Shown piece by piece: positions 22,945 to 34,200 of a stretch of 64,000 bases of DNA; the stretch's first letter is position 1; the number at the start of each line of letters is the position of its first letter. Below the pieces are notes generated by a model. It made no database searches, was not told where the DNA came from, and saw only the letters and a list, made by a program, of their open reading frames with translations. The translations under genes and the position numbers were made by a program. The stretch is from Agapanthus africanus (taxonomy: Eukaryota; Streptophyta; Magnoliopsida; Asparagales; Amaryllidaceae). Location: contig JASDDO010000018.1 in assembly GCA_030015575.1 (NCBI GenBank), positions 380,179,908-380,243,907 on the forward strand. Direction: 5' to 3'.

Positions 22945-25151
22945 TGTAAGTGCACGGCGGCGCCCCGGCCGTCAATCCTACGCCGGAATGCGGAAACGGT
23001 GATAAACTTAAATTTTGCGGACTTTGCAAACCGGCACCACCGCGCACTAAACTCCGGATCGAAACCATTAACAAGTCTAAGCTAACTAGAAGAAGGGTTA
23101 GAGATGTATACCGACGATCCAAGTCCTCCGGTCTTCATCTCCACTCCGATCTCCTCGCGGGATCTCCGTCCATCTCCTCCTCGTCGGAAAGGGCACCACG
23201 AAGCCGGGTACTTTTACGGGCTCCCGCCTCTATACCGAGGCAACTCGGGCATGAAGCCGGCAACTCGACATGACCAAGGTTTGCTGTAGAATGTGTAGTG
23301 TAGAATCATAGTCTCTTTTGGGGTGGTGAAGTTGCCATGGAGGGAGAAGGAAATCATGAACTTTGGAGAGGGTTTTTGGTGGCATGATAAAAATGAGATG
23401 ATTGATAAATTTCCAACACCAAAACAAATGAACCATCCTCACCTCATCAAAGAGGCCGGCCAAAATATATATGAGAATTGTGGAGGAAAAGCAAAAACAA
23501 GAAGGAAGGTGAGTGTAGGATCAATGGAAGAGGTGACCACATCCAAAGTCAAAGAAACACACACCATGCTTCAAATCAAATCCAACCATACCCTTTCATG
23601 TCACAATAAAGCAAAAGCATGGAGCAAGATATCATAATCAATATATATGCAATAAAACCCTCCACAAAGTGTTATTTGCGAACTTGCAAATAACCCCCTC
23701 CATCGGAAAAGTCCGGCCGGGAAAGAACAAAGGAAAACCGGCCGGAACGGAATGCAAACTGGCAACTCCAGAAAACTGGTCCCGTAATAAATTACAGTAA
23801 AACCCCGATACTGTGCATACACACCCGCATCTGTATTCCGTCCGGATACAAATGCAAAAAGACAAAATCTACACTGTACTAAACTAGGACCGGCTTAAAC
23901 CAAAGCCGGCTAGTATTATCCGTTCGATCCTGATCCGTGCAATACCGCACGTATCTGATCGAACCCTGCCATATACCTATACGGCTACTAGTACAAACCG
24001 TCCGATCCTGATCCGTGCAATATCGCACGTATCTGATCGGACCCTGCCATATCTCCATACGGCCTCTACAGCGTTTCGCCCGAAAGCTGAGTAACTGAAA
24101 GTGTGGGGGACTCTAAAGACTCGTCAATACAATGGCTGTGGATTTAACCACTAGCACGTCAGAGGTATAAGCCAATACGTAACGGGCCACCAGCTATTGA
24201 CCAAAAGGGACGTCGATGAGCGAACTCATCCTGACACCCTACTGAGCCTGTCAGTGACAATATCCGTGCAGTCCGGTCCGTTCGTCTATGAGTATCGCAT
24301 GGCGGGCCTAGGGGGTTGGTTAAAGTCAGACCCCCAAAAGCGGTACAAGTCGTGTCGGAGTGTAGCCCAGAACACCCTGAGATACTACTGGAATACCTAC
24401 CAGTAAATCTCCTTGCCTTGGCCAAGGACTTTGTGTAATGGCTCTCCTAGACACAGCACGACCTCACCCCCAATACCGGGAGAGACGAACCCCTGAAGAT
24501 ACGCTCACTGCCTCCATGTGGCTCGGGACTGTACCCAACTAAAACCTGTTTGCACGACTCCTTTGAGCCGTGGTAGGGTAGTAATCAAAGTACAGTGGGA
24601 ACTCACACGAGACAAATGACGATCCCCAGGTCGATGAACCAACCTGCACACATGTCACCAGGGAACTGCCATCTGACGTCTGGTATATGACCAACTAGCA
24701 TGTTCCCGGCGAGTCCTGTCCGGTGTACTCATAACCCAATGAGCACCTGTATACATCTTAGGTGATCCAACTGACACCAGTGGCTTGTGAGACCAGCCAC
24801 CGCCCCTCGTCGGGGTCTCGACTGTATACACTAGTCTACTAATGGAGTATCGATGCCCGGTCTCGAAACTCCCACGACTAGGGACCTTTTAAGGATATGC
24901 TTGTAGACCCCCAGCTCCCACTTATATGATCGCCCTCATACTGCTGGTGGTCAAGCAAGAATCCTAGGGGCTCTATCAACGTGTAATAGCGACGTGTCAT
25001 GTCACCTAAAGCAGTACACGATGATAAAGGTAAACCAGATAGCATACTATCATCTCGAGTAAGACTGTCCTACCGGGATAGGTCCTCCCTCAATCATTAC
25101 AATCACGTACCTGTGACCTAATAATTGACTTTGAGGGCACTATCTCCAACA
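22945..25151 (-). repeat. Element B 5' LTR
   Basis: 2207 bp, same length as its partner, with the 78-bp duplication at about 23921-24063. Followed by the TSD ACATT (25152-25156). Confidence 0.95.
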
Positions 25152-25156
25152 ACATT

Positions 25157-26157
25157 AATACACTTCATATTAGTCGGTTATATGCAGTATGACCGGATCA
25201 TTAAATCAAGTGTTGATTTAATGATTTAATGTATAATTATATATTTGATATATTAATTTACATTAACTAGTATTGGTTCACATAAGATTATTTTCTCACT
25301 TGAATGTGCACATTGTATATATGATATAGTTTTGTGCACTAGTTTGTATCATGTTTGATGATACATGCAAACTTGGGTGTGTATGCATTAAACCATGGTT
25401 TAGGTTAATGGTTAAGGTATTATTTTCTTTTCTTTATTTATTTTTGGAAAAACAAAATGGTGGCTTTTCTTATTTTTGGCAAGAAGCTTCATGACTTTTC
25501 TAGCATCTTTGAATAAGTCTTACCATTTTGTTTTATTCCCAAACCCTAACCATTTAGCTTAACCCTAGTTTATTCTCTACATGAGTTTATCTCACCCATG
25601 GTTGCAATATGATAGATATCACTTGGATTTTCTTTTTGCAATAATTCTTTTTCTTTCTTCTTCTTCATCTTCTTCATGAGTTGAAGAAAGCTCTCTTGAA
25701 AATTCCAAGTGATGATTCCAAGTGAGAAATCCAAATCCAAAGTGAACCCACTTCTTATTTCTTCATTCTCTACCACTTGCCATGTAGTAGAGTGTGTTAT
25801 CTTCACAAGTTTCATGACCTAGTGAACGTGGAGCTTGAGTTTGAGTCGCCTCGATGTAGATCATCTTCGGCATCGAAGTCAACGACCTAGCCCGCCCATT
25901 TCTCCGATGAAACCGACGCTAGAGTCCGGGATTCCGATGATCGCAGCGGAGGGATGTCAACACGGAGCTAGAGAAGTGGAGGACCGGATCTACAAAGATT
26001 GTAGTCTCTTTCACTTAGCAGTAAAGTGTTTACTAGCTTGTTGTTTCGCCTAATTTCTAGTTAACGATCTTCATTAGGGTTTCTCGGCACCTAGATTTTT
26101 GAATTTGGCATGGTTGATGCCTTGTGGAACCTCTTGAGTGTGCCTAAGAACCCTACA
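25157..26157 (+). repeat. H 3' LTR, segment 3 of 3
   Basis: Continues H after element B (TAATACACTTCATATTAG) and matches S from about 1994 to its end, closing with AACCCTACA at 26157. The next base belongs to element D. Confidence 0.9.
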
Positions 26158-27725
26158 ATGCTTAAAATCAGACTCTGGATAACTCAAGGCACGTTTCAGT
26201 AATGGCAGTTTGTGGGTTGACCCAGGCTATGACGAGGGTTAACTTTCTACCATCTGGAAGATCAATAGTGATATTGTTCTTGACTCACCACAGTTTTAGT
26301 AAAATGGACTTTTTCAGAAAACAGTAGTGGGAGTATGGTAGAACTGGAAGTGATTCCAGAACCACAGATGATTACTGAAAATTTAATAAGAACTTAAAGA
26401 TTCAATCAGGTTTGACATTTCATTAGCCACTCCGCAGATATGGTGGGTAACCTCAGGCACCCGAGAGGTAATCTGGTATCCTCAAAGACGGTGACATGGA
26501 GGTTCTTGTTTACCCAGACTTGCCATTACTGTTGTTCCAGGCTATGAGCCCCGGCAGGAGGATGAGTATAGAGTCGTTCTAAACTAGCTTTAGAAGTGCA
26601 CGTGTATATGACTCTGCCAGAGGGTTGTCGTAGTCAGTGGGAGCAGCGGAAGCGTAGTGGAAAAGTAGCTTATGTCTATTTATAGACTAAAGCAGATATA
26701 GCGGAGATAGATCATCTATTTTTGGTGTGACAGTCATGGGCTTTGACTTCATCAGAATAGGAGATGGATCTGTTAAGGAGGTAGCAGGGTGTGATGTCCT
26801 GGTATTTGGATGACATGCACGTTATAGGAAGTGAAATTCCTATACTACGATCGGTTATACTGTGGTTGTTACACAGTGGTTTCTCCACATAGGATATGGA
26901 TATAATATCAGACATTCTGGTTACTAGATCTATGGTTTTAGATATAGATTTGGGAAGTGTCCTAATCTGGGTACTTAGACAGTATTCTAAAGGTGTTTTA
27001 GAATGGACGACTCCTGGCATGGTGGTGTACCTACAGGTGATGGAGTCACCCTCTTTAAAGGTGTCTTACAGACTAAAGGGGAGAGGGATATGCATGATTG
27101 GCATATCGCTTGCTTAGGCAATTGAGTTGATCATGAGATGTCAAGTACCACACCAGATGTTGTTTTTGCACTAGCTGCAATAAGTTAATATTAATCCAAT
27201 CCTGGAGAAACGTTCGGAAGCAGTTTTAGAACATAAGTGGATGTTCTAGGGATATGATAACGACAGCCTCCTTCAGGAGACCGTTATCATTCTAGGCTTC
27301 CAAGGTGACCTGGATGACAGAGTGACTGTCAGAGTTATAGTTTTCCCTCTGACGAGGGGCAGTAGTTTGGACATGTATCCAAGCGGATACTGAGGGAGGC
27401 ATGACGCAGGATACTGATTAAATTCAGTTGACGATACAGTCTAAGAAGTTTGCTGGATTTGGAGTTCATTTATGAACTGGGTCCCATCAGATATCCAAAC
27501 ATATTCTAAGACAGGTATTGCTCATTTCGGGAGATGGCTTTCTCCACAAACTTGAGATTAAGAGAGAAATAGAAAGAAACATCAGATCGGCTCCACTCAC
27601 TGAGGCTATTTCTCGAACGCAAGAGTTTCACAAACATGCTTTGTGAGATTGATCAGTAGAGAAGTTGGGTGTTCGGTATTACACGGGCTGTGAGTATGCG
27701 ACATCGCAATAATTAGCCTTAAGTG
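26158..27725 (+). pseudogene. D decayed pol: reverse transcriptase to RNase H
   Basis: Collinear with C from the RT linker onward. The RT box reads YLDDMHVIGSEIPILRS (about 26803-26850), sharing YLDD with A and B. A frame further on (26896-27117) continues RT as in B. The segment near 27290-27380 (GFQGDLDD, VIVFPLTRG) corresponds to the C RNase H start. It is broken by stops and shifts. It lacks everything upstream because H is inserted at its left end. Confidence 0.8.
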
Positions 27726-27737
27726 CAAGTGGAAGAT

Positions 27738-28584
27738 TGTTGGCTATAGTGCCCTCAAAGTAAATTATTGGATCACAGGCATGTGATTGCAATGATTGAG
27801 GGAGGACCTATACCGGTAGAACAGTCTTACTCGAGATGATAGTATGCTATCTGGTTTGTCTTTATCATCGTGTACATGCTCTAGGTGACCTTACAGATCA
27901 CTATTACACGTTGATAGAGCCCATATGATTCTTGCTTGACTGCCAGCAGTATGATGGCGACCATATACGTGGGAGCTGGGGTCTATAAGCACATCCTTAA
28001 AAGGTCCCTAGTCGAGAGAGTTTCGAGACAGGGCATCGATACTCCAGAGTAGACTAGTGTATACAATTCGAGATCCTGACGAGGGGCGGTGGCCGGTCTC
28101 ACAAGCCATTGGTGTCAGTTGGTTCACCTAAGATGTATACAGGTGCTCATTGGGTTATGAGCATACCGGACGGACTCGCAGGGGCACTGCTGATTGGTAC
28201 TATACCTATCGTCAGGAGCAGTTCCTAGGTGACATGAGTACAGCTTAGTCTGTTGACTTGACACTGCTACATTGCCTCAAGTGTGTTCCCACTGTTCTTT
28301 GATTGCTATCCTACCACGACTCAAAGGAGTCGTGCAAACAGGTAGTAGTTGGGTGCAGTCCCGAAGCACTTGGAGGCAGTGGCGGTTAGACAGAATTCGT
28401 CTCTCCCGGTATTGGGAGTTGATATCGCGCTGTGTCTGGAGAGCCATTACACAAAGTCTTTGGCCAAGGCAAGTGAGATTTACTGGTAGGTATTCCAGTA
28501 GTCTCTCAAGGTGTTCTGGGCTACACTCCGACACGACTTATACCGCTATTGGAGGTCTGACGTTTACCATCCCCCTAGGCCCGA
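27738..28584 (+). repeat. D 3' LTR, segment 1 of 2
   Basis: Starts TGTTGGCTATAGTGCCC after the purine tract AGTGGAAGAT. It contains a perfect LTR hairpin CACGACTC-AAAG-GAGTCGTG at 28315-28334. Cut at CCCGA (28580-28584), the site duplicated by G. Confidence 0.88.
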
Positions 28585-29220
28585 TATAACAACCGAGTCC
28601 TGTTATACCAATTTCAGTTACGTATGTGTTGTTGTGGTATTTATTTCATTTATCATGTTTGGTTGCAAATGGTAATTTACTTTATATCCGACCCGTTTAC
28701 TTGAGCTCGTTGTTTCATAGTTATAGATTACACGAACATTTCATATTTTGCTTATAACAATTTAAGTCCCTTAAAATAATTTAAAAATACATGACATGGT
28801 CTGCTGGTTACCCCTAGCCCTGTGGTAGTGTCCTTGTATCGTGTTCTCGTCCCGTTCAGTGAAACGGACGTGTTTGGACGGCTACGCGCACGTGCTTGCG
28901 TCCGTTCTTGGGGGTATGCTTTTCTGTTACAAAATCCTTCATTTTAATTTTTGGAACTTGCTAATAATTTTCATATTTCAAATCCAAAATTTTGGACCCG
29001 ACCCAAGCGCTTTTCTGAAATGTTTTATATTCCGCTAAAATTCAATTATTTGAATTTTAAATCTAAATTCTAATTATTTTTAATCCATTTAAAGATTGTG
29101 CAGCCGGCACAATATTTTCTAAAGTTATTAAAAATCTTTTAATATTTTTCCTAAGCTAATTTTCTTTTCCCCAGCCAATCAAAACCTCCCTCTGTTGCAC
29201 TGGGCCCCCACACGTTTCCT
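28585..29220 (+). repeat. G 5' LTR, segment 1 of 2
   Basis: Matches the start of the 3' LTR (46041-46677) closely. Ends at TTCCT (29216-29220), duplicated by the insertion of C. Confidence 0.93.
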
Positions 29221-31261
29221 TGTAAGTCCACGTTGCCCACCGCGGTGCTTTCGGGGAGGCGGAAAACGGAATAAAAATCGAATTTTTATGAACTTAGGCA
29301 ACATGGACTAGACTATGAAGGATCTTTGCTAAACAAAAATAAGCTAAAGCTAACTAGAAACTAGCTAAGTGCTAGAAAGGTTATACCTTGGGCTTTATGT
29401 CCTTCTCTTTTTGCTCCTTGGAGTGGTGGAAGGAGGTCACCTTAGTCGTCTTCTCACGTCGAAGAAAGATCCACCCGAAAGCCTCGAACTTTGGCTTCAA
29501 CTCCAAGCTAGAAGTAACTAGGGTGCAAGAAGTGCTAATTCTAGAACCCTAGATGAGAGTAGAGATTATCAAGAAGAGGTTTTTCTCAAGCTCAAGTGTT
29601 TCTCAACACATGAGAGGGGAGAGCTTGAGGGAGAGGAAGAACAAGAGAGAGAAAATGAATGATAGAATGAGAATAAAATGAACCATTCTCACATATATGT
29701 GTGTATTATTTTAATTAGATAATTAGTAAGATAATTGTCATGGCTTAATCAAGACATGACCATTATCATTTCATTTTTAATGCAAATTGCAAGGATCAAA
29801 AAGCATCTTCCAAATGAAATGATGATGGTCAAAGTGTCAACCAAGGTCAACAAGTCAAGAAGGTCAAATGGTCAACAACCATAACCATGCACAATTATTA
29901 AACTAATATCAATTAACCATAATACACACATAAGCATTAGGGTTAATAAAATGACAATAGTCATTAACCCTAATCAAAGTCCTCTCCCTCTGTCTCAAGC
30001 AACTGTGCATACGCACCCGTATTCGTGATCCGAGGAATACGAATACAATGAGAAAAACCAATCCCAAATCATATACTAGGATCTGGCTTAAACCAAACCC
30101 CACTAGTATAAACTGTCCGGACAGCAAACGTGCACAAGTGTGCGGATGTGAACGAACCCTGTCGCAAAACCATGCGACCTCTACTCATTTTGCCTAAAGG
30201 CGAATAGCTCTCTGTGTGGGACTCTAAAGACTCGACACTACGCTGGCAGTGGGTTTAACCACAGACCGCAAGCGGCACTAGCTGTACGTAACGGTCCCCA
30301 GGTAGATGTCGATAAGAAGACTGACGAGGTGAACCCCATCTGAACTCCTACTGAGCCTGTATGTGACAATCTCCGTACAGTCCGGTCTGTTCGTCTGATA
30401 CATCGCATGGCGGGCCTAGGGGGCGGTGAACGTCAGTCCCCTAATAGCGGTACAAGTCGTGTCGGAGTGTAGCCCAGAACACCCTGAGATAACACTGGAA
30501 ACCTACCAGTATATCTCGCTTGCCCTGGCCAGGGACTACTCGTGTAATGGCTCTCCTGGACACAGCGCGATGTCAACCCCCAATACCGGGAGAGACGAAT
30601 CCTGTCTAACCGTCACTGCCTCCAAGTGCTTCGGGACTGCACCCAAAAACTACCTGTTTGCACGACTCCTTTGAGCCGTGGTAGGGTAGTAATCAAAGTG
30701 CAGTGGGAACACACTCGAGGCGAAGTGACAGTGTCAAGTCAGCGGACTAAGCTGTACTCATGTCACCTGGGAACTGATAACTGACGATAGGTATAATACC
30801 AACCAACAGTTCCCGACGAGTCCTGTCCAGTGTACTCGTAACCTAACGAGCACCCGCATACTATCTCAAGTATGACGTACTGACGGCTGTGGGACAGACC
30901 GTCTCCCACGCTGGGATGAGAAGCGCATACGCTAGTCTACTCCGGAGTATCGATGCCCTGTCTCGATAGTCCAACGACTAGGGACCTGTATAAGGATGTG
31001 CTTATGGATTACCCAGCTCCCACGAGTGTGAGCGCCATCACAACGCTGGTAATCAAGCAAAGATCCTAAGGGCTCTACTAATATGTATATCAGCGATATG
31101 CTAAAAGAAACACATGCACATATTAAAGCAGAGACAAACCAAGTAGCATACTACCATTTCGAGCAAGATTGTATATACAACTGTGAATATCCCAAGCTTC
31201 CATCAAGTAATATACAAGCTAGTATGATACAGTAATGGCCTCTAGGGCATATACACTAACA
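29221..31261 (-). repeat. Element C 3' LTR
   Basis: Plus-strand reading TGTAAGTCCACG to ATACACTAACA. It carries the LTR hairpin CACGACTC-CTTT-GAGCCGTG at 30661-30680, with one G-U in the sense strand. It differs from the other C LTR at several bases in the first 250 bp and rarely elsewhere. Confidence 0.95.
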
Positions 31262-31275
31262 ATCTCCCACTTGCA
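31262..31275 (-). promoter_or_regulatory. Element C polypurine tract
   Basis: On the minus strand TGCAAGTGGGAGAT between the Gag-Pol stop codon and the 3' LTR. The stop codon (31276-31278) touches it. Confidence 0.88.
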
Positions 31276-34200
31276 CTAAGGCCATGTACTGGCGTATCGA
31301 AGACCTATCATCTCGATCAGCCGCTCGAACTGAGTCTGGGGCAAGGCCTTGGTGAATGGATCTGCTGTGTTATCTTCTGAAGCAACCCTCCGAACCTCGA
31401 TCTCCTGGAGATCCACGATCTCCCTGATCAGGTGATACTGCCTTAAGATGTGTCTGGATTTCTGATGGGACCTGGGTTCCTTCGCTAAAGCTATAGCCCC
31501 GTTGTTGTCGCAATACAGAGGTATTGGGTCAACAATGGACGGAACCACATGAAGTTCTTTCAAGAACTTCCTCATCCAGACAGCTTCTTTTGCGGCATCA
31601 GATGCAGCGATGTATTCCGCTTCCATAGTCGAGTCAGCAACGGTTTCCTGTTTGGAGCTCTTCCAACACACCGCCCCTCCATTGAGGGTAAAGACAAAAC
31701 CCGACATGGACTTGGAATCATCCTTGTCACTCTGGAAGCTGGAGTCGGCAAAGGCCTCAATCTGGAGGTCTTTTCCGCCATACACCAAGAACATCTCCTT
31801 AGTCCTTCTCAGGTACTTGAGAATGTTCTTTACTGCTATCCAATGTTTCTCCCCAGGGTTTGACTGATTCCTGCTTACCATACTCAGTGCATAAGCCACA
31901 TCCGTTCTGGTACACAACATCGCATACATTATAGAGCCTACCGCAGAAGCGTAGGGTATAATAGACATGCGATCCCTCTCCAAATCAGTCTTGGGAGACA
32001 TCTCTTTGGAGAGGGTGATTCCGTGACAAGCCGGTAGATTACCGCGCTTGGAATCTTCCATACTGAATCTCTTCAGTATGGTGTCGATGTACCTGGACTG
32101 CGAAAGTCCCAATATCCTCTTGGATCTATCACGGTAGATCCGGATACCCAGAATGTATGAGGCATCACCCAGGTCTTTCATGGAGAACCTGTGTGACAAG
32201 AACCCCTTGACAGATTGTAGCATAGGAATATCATTTCCTATTAAGAGAATGTCATCCACGTATAAAACGAGGAATACTACAGTTCTCGCTACAAATCTAC
32301 AATAGATGCATGGTTCATCTGGATTTTTGATAAAGCCAAATTCCTTGACCGTCTCATCAAAACAGATGTTCCAACTCCGTGATGCCTGCTTTAGTCCATA
32401 AATGGACTTAAGCAACTTGCACACCTTTCCGCTGCTCCCACTCTGAATGAAACCCTCTGGCTGATCCATATAGACACACTCCTCTAAATGTCCATTTAGA
32501 AAAGCTGTCTTTACGTCCATCTGCCAAATCTCATAATCGTGGAAGGCAGCAATGGCAAGAAGGATCCGAATGGATTTCAGCATAGCTACTGGAGAAAAGG
32601 TTTCGTCATAGTCCAAACCAGGTCGCTGACGAAAACCCTTTGCTACCAGTCTAGCTTTATAGGTCTCAACCTGTCCATCTACACCAATCTTCCTTTTGAA
32701 GATCCACATGCATCCTACGGGTTTTACCCCATCTGGAGCAATGTCCAACGTCCATACTTTGTTGGTGTACATGGACTCCATTTCGGTCCGCATTGCATCC
32801 AGCCATTTTACCGAGTCGACGCTCTGAATGGCTTGCTGGAAGCTAGTAGGCTCATCAAAATCTATGATGCAATCCTCTCTATCCCCGTCAATGAGAAAAC
32901 CGTAGTATCTCTCGGGCGGATGAGACTGCCTACTACTCCTGCGGAGTGGCGTGGGAATGTCCTGATCTTTCGAACCCTCTAGTTCTACTAAGCTTTCAGT
33001 AATAGCTTGTGGTTCTGGAATTTCTTCCAGTTCTATTGCGCTCCCACTTATTTCTTTTTCTAAGAACTGATGTTCCAGAAAATGGGCATTACGAGAAACA
33101 AGGACTTTTTGTTCCTCTGCGTAATAGAAAAGATACCCCCTGGAGTTCTTTGGGTATCCCACAAACTTGCACAGTACTGAGCGTGCCTCGAGCTTGTCCG
33201 TATGCTGCTTTTTGACATAAGCTGGACATCCCCAAATCTTCAAGTATTGAAGATAGGGTTTCTTCCCACTCCATAGCTCATATGGTGTGGTAGGCACAGT
33301 CTTAGTGGGAACTCGGTTCAAAAGGTATGCAGCTGTTTCTAGCGCATATCCCCAGAATGATCGCGGCAACTCAGCGTTACTCATCATGGACCGTACCATA
33401 TTCAATAGGGTTCGGTTCCGTCTCTCTGATACACCGTTATGTTGCGGAGTGTATGGAGGAGTAAGCTGAGAGAGAATTCCATTCTCTTTTAAGTAACCCA
33501 GGAACTCGGCACTCAAGTATTCACCACCTCGATCAGATCTCAGTGCCTTGATACTTTTGCCTGTTTGTTTTTCTACTTCATTCTTATATTCCTGGAACTT
33601 TTCAAAAGCTTCGAATTTATGCTTCATCAAGAAGACATGCCCGAACCTTGAGAAATCATCCGTAAAAGTAATGAAGTAAGAATAACCGCTTCGCGCATAT
33701 GTAGACATTGGACCGCACACGTCGCTGTGTACGAGTCCCAAGAGCTCGCTCGCTCTTACTCCGTGTCCAGTGAACGAAGTCTTTTTCATCTTTCCCTTGA
33801 GACAGGATTGACAAGTTGCATACGATTGATATTCGAACGGATCCAAATATCCTTCTGTATGTAACTTAGTCAACCTTCTCTCATTGATGTGACCCAGTCT
33901 ACAATGCCATAAGAAAGTTTTATTGATTTCTGGAGACTTTCTTTTGTGTGTATTCTGGACATTGAAAATCTGTAGTTGGTTCAACACGTATATACCGTTG
34001 TTCAATGTACCTGACCCAATCAAAACTTGATTAAGGTGAATGTTCACTACATTACTTACAAATGCAAATTCATAACCTTCTTTAGATAATAAAGATACAG
34101 AAATGATATTACAGGTTGCATTTGGTACATAATAACAACTACGCAAAACCAAAAAGTGTCCATCCGACAATCCCAGGTGATAGTCCCCTACGGCCTCAGC

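Larger units (their letters stand above)
15013..25151 (-). mobile_element. Element B: recently inserted non-autonomous copia derivative
   Basis: A full-length minus-strand LTR retrotransposon: LTRs at 15013-17219 and 22945-25151, both exactly 2207 bp, and a 5725-bp internal region. The TSD is ACATT at 15008-15012 and 25152-25156. By eye the LTRs differ at only six positions with no length change, so insertion was recent. The primer site and polypurine tract are exact. Yet the internal region has no intact gag or pol: every frame is broken, with the same decay as A and D. Long ORFs here (for example 17827-18267) are antisense to the decayed RT. B must have been copied using proteins from another element. 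It sits in the same host LTR as A, 932 bp of H sequence away, in the same orientation. Confidence 0.95.
1..26157 (+). mobile_element. Element H: Angela-type Ty1/copia retrotransposon, decayed, 5' end outside window
   Basis: The window opens inside the integrase region of a plus-strand copia element and follows it through reverse transcriptase, RNase H, polypurine tract and 3' LTR. Three later insertions interrupt it (781-2965, 4147-14075, 15013-25151). Removing them and their duplicated target sites leaves about 3.9 kb of H. Its 3' LTR is in three pieces (3876-4146, 14081-15012, 25157-26157) totalling about 2.2 kb, which matches the 2185-bp solo LTR S of the same family. H ends at CTACA and is followed by ATGCTTAAAA, which continues the internal region of element D, so H lies within D and its TSD is probably ATGCT; the left copy is off the window. 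Reading frames contain many stops. Assignment to Angela rests on collinearity with the intact element C and the LTR start TGTTAGTTATATG. Confidence 0.9.
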
